A stretch of DNA of 64,000 nt from Hydractinia symbiolongicarpus. Taxonomy: Eukaryota > Cnidaria > Hydrozoa > Anthoathecata > Hydractiniidae. Shown piece after piece: positions 57,658 to 64,000 of the stretch. A program made the translations under genes and the position numbers. The stretch lies in NCBI RefSeq assembly GCF_029227915.1, contig NC_079883.1, forward strand, positions 25,480,001 through 25,544,000, read 5' to 3'. The notes below the pieces were generated by a model. The model saw only the letters and a list, made by a program, of their open reading frames with translations. It did not search any database and was not told the origin of the DNA. How positions within the stretch are numbered: position 1 is the first letter of the stretch; each line of letters begins with the position of its first letter.

Positions 57658-60600
57658 TTTAAAGTGGCTAGCCCAGAAAATCACAAAAACCTATAGTTAG
57701 TGGACTGTTTTCACTGGGGGCCACTAGAACAAAAAAGAAACAAAAAATGATAAACCTTAGACTGCCTCAGCTCAATCAAACATAGTAACATTTATAATCT
57801 GTGAAAATTGAAAAGAAAAAGAATAAAAAACAAAAATTAAAAGTTAAAAAGTGATCTCCATTAGAATTTGCCAAATACATTCGAGATGGAAGTCTTAAAC
57901 GAAAGCAGACTTCCATCACAGGTCACTTGGTCTGGAAGATTATTCCACACTTTTGCAGCTCTAAATGGGAAGGCTTTTTTGCCAAATTCCGTGTTGACCA
58001 AGGGAAGTGTGAACCTGTTTTTTGAAGCTCCTCTTGTTTGATGATTATGACAGTTTTTTGTCAAAAGGAATTTTGAGCGCATGTAATCAGGAGCAATGTG
58101 ATTCATGGCTTTGAAAACTAATATGGCATCGTTTTTAATGAGTAAATTTTTCATTGAATATTCCCTCTCTTTCCCAAGAAAGGTACGGACACATTTTAAT
58201 CGTTTTTCTAGTTTTCCCAATCTACCTTGGGTGGCACAAGCCCATGCCGAGGAGCAGTAGTGGAAATATGGCATGACAAGTGCATTAATTAAAAGGTTTT
58301 TTGTGTGAGGTGTTAAACAGGATGCAATGGTTCTAATTTTAGAATATTTAATTAGTATTTTTCTATTTATGTCATTAATGTGCTTTTCCCATTGCATTTT
58401 TTGATCAAATGTTACCCCAAGATATTTAACTTTTTCGCTCCTCTTCAAAGGAATACCCATATAGTTGATAGTTTTGTTCTCAACTTTTTTTAACTGGCTG
58501 TGGTTGCCGAAAAAGATTGTTTCAGTTTTGTCCGTATTAATAGTCATTTTGTTATTATTCAGCCAGAGGTCGACTTGCGAAAGTTCTAACTCGACCTGGG
58601 AGACAAGGGTATCCAAGTTTTTATGAGACGAAATAATTATTGTATCATCTGCATATAGATGGTGGTAGTTTGAATTGATGACAGATTTTAAGTCATCAAT
58701 ATACAAAAGAAAGAGCAGGGGCCCCAACACAGATCCCTGCGGCACCCCAAAAGCGTCTTCATGAAGCAGATCTGATCCTGTGTCGTTTACAAGAGTCAGC
58801 TGCATTCGGCCCGTTAAGTAGGACTCGAACCAGTCAAAGGCAGCATCTCTGATGCCAAAACACCATAGTTTTTTTAACAAAATTTTATGATCAACAGTGT
58901 CAAAAGCTTTTTTAAGGTCAATGAGCACAGCACAAACAAAGTTATGTTGGTCGAGCTCAGTAAGAATAAAATCAGAGACATCGACTACTGCAGTTTCTGT
59001 GGAAAAGAGTTTTCGAAATCCGGACTGTCTGTCATTCAGGAAGTTGTGCTCAGAAATAAAATGAGACATTTGCTCATGCACTAACTTTTCAAAGATTTTC
59101 ATAGGAATTGGCAAAATGGAGATAGGCCGATAATTAGTAGGATCTGTTTTATTGCCACTTTTAAAAATAGGCGAGACCCTTTTAGTCTTCCAACATTTAG
59201 GTACATAACCAGTAAATAAAGATTTGTTGAAAAGACTTGATAAATAAATACTTAAAACTGACGAACCTGCTTTTAGCAGTCGTGAACCATTTCCGTCCAA
59301 GCCTGTAGCTTTATTAAGTTTTAGTGAACTAATTATTTTTTCGACACTTTTGGTCTCAATACGAGCCCACCGAAAATCGTGTCCGCTAACAGGTGGATTA
59401 ACATTAGTAGTGTCAGAAGAAAATTTAGAGGCTAGTTTGGCACCAACACTGACAAAAAATGAATTGAATGTGTTGGAAATTTCTTTTGGGTGAGAAGTTT
59501 CTGTACCATCGTTTTGGACTACTCGTTTTATCGAGGTAGTATTGCCTGACTTATCAGGAACCAGTTTTTTTAGGGTTTTCCAAAGTTGTTTTGGCCGTTT
59601 TTGAAAGTCCTGCAAAACGCCATTATAGTACTCGTTTTTGAGTCGATTTTTGAGACCTATTACCTGGTTCCTTTTTTGTTTGAAAGCTTCCCAGTCTATG
59701 ATGGATTTTGTTTTTGATGCTTTCCGTTTCAAGAAGTCTCTTTCTTTGATGGCTATTATTAATTCATCAGTGACCCATGCCTCAACACGGCCAGAAAATC
59801 TATGTGTTTTGAAAGGGGCATGTTTGTCAGCCACTGTTTTAACATTTTTATTCAGTTTCTCACATGCTTCATCAAGGTCATCATAATTATTAAAATATGA
59901 CCAGTCTAAATTCCTGAGGTCCTTCAGAAAAGCCTCTTTACTGAAGTTCTTGTAGCTACGAACCTTGCATGTTTTAGGTTCAAATTTTGGCCTTTTGAAT
60001 TTTCTGATCACATAAACTAAATTGTGATCACTGATGCCTAAATCCATGACACCAGTTTTAGAAATACAAGAACTGTTAGAAAGTATCAAGTCTATAAGAG
60101 TGCTACTATTTTCAGTAACACGAGTTGGCTCCGTAATATGTTGTTTTAGGAAAAGAGTGGAGCATAATTCCTTTATTTTGGAGGAAAGAGCATATTTTGA
60201 AAGCATGTTACAGTTAAAATCTCCCAAGATAAAAACTTCTTTTTCTTTTGGGAGCTTGTTAAAACACTGTTTAAAATGAGTACACAGGTTTTCGGTACTC
60301 TGCAAATCACTACCTCCAGGTGGCCTGTAAACCCCACACACGTAAATAGGTTTAGTTTTTTTCAGGCACACTTTCACCCATAGTGATTCAACATTTTCGA
60401 AGTAAAGGTGTTTCAAAAGGTGGCTATCCAAGTTTTCATTAACAAAAATTAGAACACCCCCACCTCGTCTATTCCGATCATTCCTATAACAAACATAGCC
60501 ATCAATTTTAACGTCATTGTCAGTGATGGTGTCATCAATTTTGGTTTCACAGATGGAGAATACATCAAGTTTTGTTTGATGTAGCAGAAGTTTAACATAG

Positions 60601-61625
60601 TCTAGTTTGGATGACAGACCATTAATGTTGAGATGGGCCATTTTTAAGCCCTTCCCATTTCTGATTGCCTCAAAATCAAAGTTTTCATCAATAGTAATAT
60701 TGATGTTGTCCGGAATTTCGTCACCAAATGACTCCTCATTAGCAAAGGGCAAATTACGAGAAAGACAGGGACTGCAAACGAAAAACAGTTTATCTTCAGG
60801 AGTCTTCATAAATTGTTGATATTTTTTATCAGAAATACGCTCACATTTTTTATGAGCCCATAATCCACACTTGTCACAAGAAAGTGCTTTGTGTGTTTTT
60901 GCCACAGGTTTTAAGCATGAAGAACAGGGATACTTAACAGGACCTGGGTTGAGGCAGATGTCCCCTGACAAGAGGATTAAAAAATAGAAATACTTGTGCC
61001 TGCTTGGCTTAAGTTTTGATAAAGCCATTAATTTTAATTGGAGAGTGAGCTGGCTTTCAGAAACTCTATTGCAGGCATCAAGTGAAGAGATAGAAAAGAA
61101 ACTCCTTCCTAGTCGACTCATTTCGTTGTTGTTGGGTGAGCTACTTTTGAACGAAGGTTTTGTATTGCTCAAAAATACAACGAACACAAAAATCAGTTTT
61201 AGCGTAAATGTGGGGTTTCCTACCTGAGTAAAGTTATTTTTAAGTCGTAGAGAGATCATTCTACGGTTATGTGCTCTTCCAAAACTATGTTTGAAGGATC
61301 TAAGGCAAGCCCATTTCCTTACGATGTTACACAGAAGGAGCAGCAGGAACCCACAACACAGCAAAGCTACCATATTAGATGATAGATGGATAAAAAACTG
61401 ACTGGGATAAAAACAATTTATTAACAAAAACAATAATTTAAAAACTTACAAAACAACAAATTAAAGAAATGAAAAGATATAAATGAAGTAAAAAAGGCAG
61501 TACAATATATAATAAATCAAAAAGGACTTAGCTGTCAAAGCAGGAGCTCTTCAAGCTTTAGTCTTCTTTTTTCTTTCTTCGACTTAGCGCGCCAAGACCG
61601 GAGCGTTTTAGATACGTCCGACCTC
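57612..61625 (-). mobile_element. CR1/L2-like LINE, full length and intact
   Basis: About 4.0 kb on the minus strand: a 5' UTR of about 190 bp (61434-61625), one unbroken ORF, a 3' UTR of about 210 bp, and a (TTA)n-type tail at 57618-57652. The limits are approximate because no target duplication was found. With no frame damage this copy may be a recent or active master element. Confidence 0.88.
57861..61433 (-). CDS. LINE polyprotein: PHD-like finger, APE endonuclease, reverse transcriptase
   Basis: 1190 codons, intact. In order: hydrophobic N-terminal segments (residues 21-40 and 79-90), LLSGDICLNPGP (154-165), a PHD-like finger (CSSC from 170, then CDKCGLWAHKKC to 197, CSPC near 220), APE-type endonuclease (HLNINGL 267-273, CETK near 295-298, YRPPGG near 369, GDFN 404-407, SDH 468-470) and RT (LNKATGLDGNG near 706, NYRPISILPIPM near 767, LIDLKKAFDT near 838, GVPQGSVLGPLLFLLY near 897, catalytic YADD 927-930, KYLGVTFDQ near 1019). 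All catalytic blocks are present. The true start might be Met21. The finger is the common style for LINEs of marine invertebrates; its role is not known. Confidence 0.93.
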   Translation of the reverse strand: MFLLINCFYPSQFFIHLSSNMVALLCCGFLLLLLCNIVRKWACLRSFKHSFGRAHNRRMISLRLKNNFTQVGNPTFTLKLIFVFVVFLSNTKPSFKSSSPNNNEMSRLGRSFFSISSLDACNRVSESQLTLQLKLMALSKLKPSRHKYFYFLILLSGDICLNPGPVKYPCSSCLKPVAKTHKALSCDKCGLWAHKKCERISDKKYQQFMKTPEDKLFFVCSPCLSRNLPFANEESFGDEIPDNINITIDENFDFEAIRNGKGLKMAHLNINGLSSKLDYVKLLLHQTKLDVFSICETKIDDTITDNDVKIDGYVCYRNDRNRRGGGVLIFVNENLDSHLLKHLYFENVESLWVKVCLKKTKPIYVCGVYRPPGGSDLQSTENLCTHFKQCFNKLPKEKEVFILGDFNCNMLSKYALSSKIKELCSTLFLKQHITEPTRVTENSSTLIDLILSNSSCISKTGVMDLGISDHNLVYVIRKFKRPKFEPKTCKVRSYKNFSKEAFLKDLRNLDWSYFNNYDDLDEACEKLNKNVKTVADKHAPFKTHRFSGRVEAWVTDELIIAIKERDFLKRKASKTKSIIDWEAFKQKRNQVIGLKNRLKNEYYNGVLQDFQKRPKQLWKTLKKLVPDKSGNTTSIKRVVQNDGTETSHPKEISNTFNSFFVSVGAKLASKFSSDTTNVNPPVSGHDFRWARIETKSVEKIISSLKLNKATGLDGNGSRLLKAGSSVLSIYLSSLFNKSLFTGYVPKCWKTKRVSPIFKSGNKTDPTNYRPISILPIPMKIFEKLVHEQMSHFISEHNFLNDRQSGFRKLFSTETAVVDVSDFILTELDQHNFVCAVLIDLKKAFDTVDHKILLKKLWCFGIRDAAFDWFESYLTGRMQLTLVNDTGSDLLHEDAFGVPQGSVLGPLLFLLYIDDLKSVINSNYHHLYADDTIIISSHKNLDTLVSQVELELSQVDLWLNNNKMTINTDKTETIFFGNHSQLKKVENKTINYMGIPLKRSEKVKYLGVTFDQKMQWEKHINDINRKILIKYSKIRTIASCLTPHTKNLLINALVMPYFHYCSSAWACATQGRLGKLEKRLKCVRTFLGKEREYSMKNLLIKNDAILVFKAMNHIAPDYMRSKFLLTKNCHNHQTRGASKNRFTLPLVNTEFGKKAFPFRAAKVWNNLPDQVTCDGSLLSFKTSISNVFGKF

Positions 61626-62100
61626 AACGAGAGCTAAGCACGGAATGATCCAAAAGTTAAAACATCAAAATTCCAACATTTAAAAAACATTTATATTAAT
61701 GCGTTATGAACATTTTAAAATTAACTTATATTCTCTGGAACGTGTTGTCAGATGTATAATCTTACGTACTTGCAAACATAGAAACTTTTACATAGTAGAA
61801 ATGTATAATGAAACTAGAAAAAAGCAAAAAAAACAGTTTCCGAATTCAGAAATCGTTTGTTTTAGGGGGCAGCAATTGTTTCCGACTTGTTTTTCCGAAC
61901 TGTTTTTTTGGTTGGCCGGGGTAAAATAGCTTAGAACAGGGGTAAATTTGGTTACAACTCTGGTAGTAAAAGAACACTCTGAAGTACACCCTAATTCCAA
62001 ATAATATTTTAGGTTTATTGGTAGAGCTTGTTAAATAACAATGACTTACTTGATTGTCTCACTCAATTACAAAAACCAAAGCAAAGCATATTTTTGCCTA
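61626..62100. other. Intergenic, no gene seen
   Basis: Short AT-rich stretch between the intact LINE and the 924-bp inverted-repeat element. No exon or RNA gene recognised; 62093-62100 is the left target duplication of the next element. Confidence 0.5.
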
Positions 62101-63024
62101 TAGACCATTTCAGAGATTATGCGCCGTTGTGGATTTTTGAAGCCTGGTGGTTTAAGTTGAACTTTGAACCCTATATGCCATAGTAGAAAACTCTTAAAAC
62201 ACACAAGAAGAAATGAGTTTTGTATACACTCTTAGCGTGTTTAGGTCTTCGTAATGTTTTTAATCTAAGTAACAGGGATAACACCAAAGAATATCTATTT
62301 AAGCATTGCTTTCATCTATTAATAAATTATAAGTTGCAATTAAATACACGTGTAGGATGTAGGTGATACCAAGTGTGTTTTATTATTATTTTTGACTACT
62401 ATTTAATGCATTTAAAATTTAACATTGAAGTGGATATTTAATTAGCTTTAAACATAGTTTTATGATCGAATTATGCCTCTTACAACTTTTTATCAGTTCG
62501 TGGACTGAGTAATATTTGAGTTAATCGCCAGAGCACTTATGCCAATAATTTAAACGAGTTTCACAGAGTAATTTATTTATTTATCATAAATATTTACACT
62601 TTAGTGATAAATTACTGCTATAATTGTGTGTCCTGATAAAGAAACCGAAAAACAAAATTATAAAATATCAAAATAATAAATTACTAATTACAGTCTTATA
62701 GCTAGTTACAGTACAGTGTCCTAAAAGCATTTTTGGGAGACCTCTAGCTAACTACCTATTTTGAAGGTTTTTAGGATATATTAAGTTGCCTTTATTATAC
62801 AAAAAGAAATTAAAAGTACAAATAATTGCCTAATGAAAGTATTTTTCAAAATATATATCATAAAATTAGTATCACGAAGATAAAAACAGATAACAAAAAC
62901 CAAAACTGCCCTGCCGCCACCAGCTCTTTAAGGCAAAAGACTGAATAAACGTAAAGTCCAAAGTTCAATTTGCACCACAGAGTTTCGCAAATTCATAATG
63001 GGGCATAATCTCCGAAATGGTCTA
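62101..63024. mobile_element. 924-bp inverted-repeat element with 8-bp duplication
   Basis: Left end TAGACCATTTCAGAGATTAT (62101) and right end, reverse complemented, TAGACCATTTCGGAGATTAT; similarity continues for about 39 bp (…GC-CC-TT-TG-ATTT) with five differences. Flanks TTTGCCTA (62093-62100) and TTTGCTTG (63025-63032) match at six of eight positions. This fits a hAT-like or P-like non-autonomous element of some age. The interior is AT-rich without a transposase frame. Confidence 0.72.
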
Positions 63025-63032
63025 TTTGCTTG

Positions 63033-64000
63033 TGATCCTTAAAAAATAAATAATTAATTTATAAAAATGTCAGTATAGTCATGCATACTATTTCAGACAT
63101 GTGGAAAAGGAAGTTAAGATTGAGAGAGTTGCTAGACGTAGACACTCTATCATTGTGATTGGGGCCCACAATTCAAAATGTCCCCCACCTTTCTACTGAA
63201 AAATAAATGCACAACAAAAATTAACCTTTGAGCCTGCATCGCATGCATAGCATCCTTTGCACGTGCGTTTTACATTGCATGCGTTACTTAATTTGCATGT
63301 GCGAATCATTGCACACTTACTCAAATATTCCTGAAAAAGACTTTAAATCCCTACACAAACAACCTCTTTCAAAAGAAACTGCATTACATATAAATATACC
63401 AAACATTTTGCCATGGTATATGAGGCCAGGGGAAGTTAGAAACATAATCTTTATTGCGCTTGCCTTTGTTGTGGTTACAAAGAGCCCCTTGGAATTAGCA
63501 ACTTATAGTGAAAAATTTTTTACAAATTCCTAGCAAAATATTACCTAAACAAAAGTTTTCCAGTCAACAAACTATATTTTTAGAAAACCACCATTCTACT
63601 TTTATTTAGTGAAATTTTTGAAGTGCTTACATATTTTTGCAAAGAGATATTTCAACTTATAGTAGACCTATGATTTAACCAACCTAGCTACCGTTTACAA
63701 ACAAATATGGCTGCTGACCACATCTTAAACCTAGCCAAACTTTGCAGAATTTGTGGGTTTCTTATGTCTTTGTAAAGAAAAGTTAAAGAAAAAATTCAGA
63801 AGCACTTACTTTTAGACGTGTATAACAACAAAACAAATAAATTATATATGTCATTTTGCAGGTGCTATCCATAGCATGCCTAAGGCTTTTTGTGTGTGTA
63901 AAGGTAAGGCCTACACCCTGCGCAGAGATTTACGGGATTCAATTTCGCACTGCGCACTATTTTCTGCTTGCCATTCGGTCCACCTACTGTGCGTTTGCGA
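63033..64000. other. Right edge, no supported gene
   Basis: A 43-bp stretch at 63862-63904 is bounded by TTTTGCAG and GTAAGG and could be a small plus-strand exon (reading AIHSMPKAFCVC in one frame), but nothing around it confirms this. 63905-64000 is GC-richer and may be the start of a repeat cut by the edge. Confidence 0.35.

Noticed and set aside
63862-63904. A 43-bp plus-strand exon near the right edge
   Set aside because: It has acceptor and donor signals but no partner exon inside the window; mentioned only in the edge entry.

Overview
This window is nuclear DNA of an animal, most likely a non-bilaterian such as a cnidarian. It is AT-rich, has spliced genes with GT-AG introns and AATAAA signals, animal-specific families (ZFYVE21, mu-crystallin, a four-pass membrane protein), and a dense mix of LINEs carrying PHD-like zinc fingers, copia elements, a SINE and many small inverted-repeat transposons. 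The cnidarian call is an inference from the style of the repeats; no species marker was seen. All exon models and alignments were made by eye.

Host genes. A double-stranded-RNA-binding protein runs off the left edge on the minus strand (three exons, 178-3614). A complete seven-exon ZFYVE21 orthologue lies at 19160-23193 (+), followed only about 270 bp later by an unrecognised single-exon gene (23468-23944, +). A five-exon gene for a four-transmembrane protein with a PPxY tail lies at 26279-29891 (-). An intronless mu-crystallin/ketimine reductase gene lies at 36659-37591 (-). A possible small first exon (31388-31528) is weak. A 69-nt tRNA-like gene sits at 42940-43008.

Mobile DNA. From left to right: a decayed transposon ORF (5580-6125); a nested LINE pile (6850-9370); an inverted-repeat element (11715-12225); a tRNA-derived SINE with a doubled head (12240-12458); a second copy of the RTE-like LINE (13432-15440); a hAT-like element with an 8-bp target duplication (16111-17132); five micro-elements of 77-109 bp, each flanked by 9-bp duplications (18471, 27511, 29370, 30404, 36123); a complete-looking copia insertion with apparently identical LTRs but a nonsense codon and no RNase H (32145-35960); a 635-bp element packed with CTAATTAG motifs (39494-40128); an intact 1190-codon LINE (57612-61625); and a 924-bp element with an 8-bp duplication (62101-63024).

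The most striking object is at 47274-55842. It is an 8.57-kb foldback element bounded by a perfect 8-bp duplication. Its 123-bp ends match at all but one base and pass into long arms built wholly from 10-bp modules. The arms are very unequal (about 0.8 kb and 4.0 kb without the insert), surround a loop of about 160 bp, and the longer arm has been entered by a LINE with one frameshift. The arrays read as huge open frames but are almost certainly non-coding.
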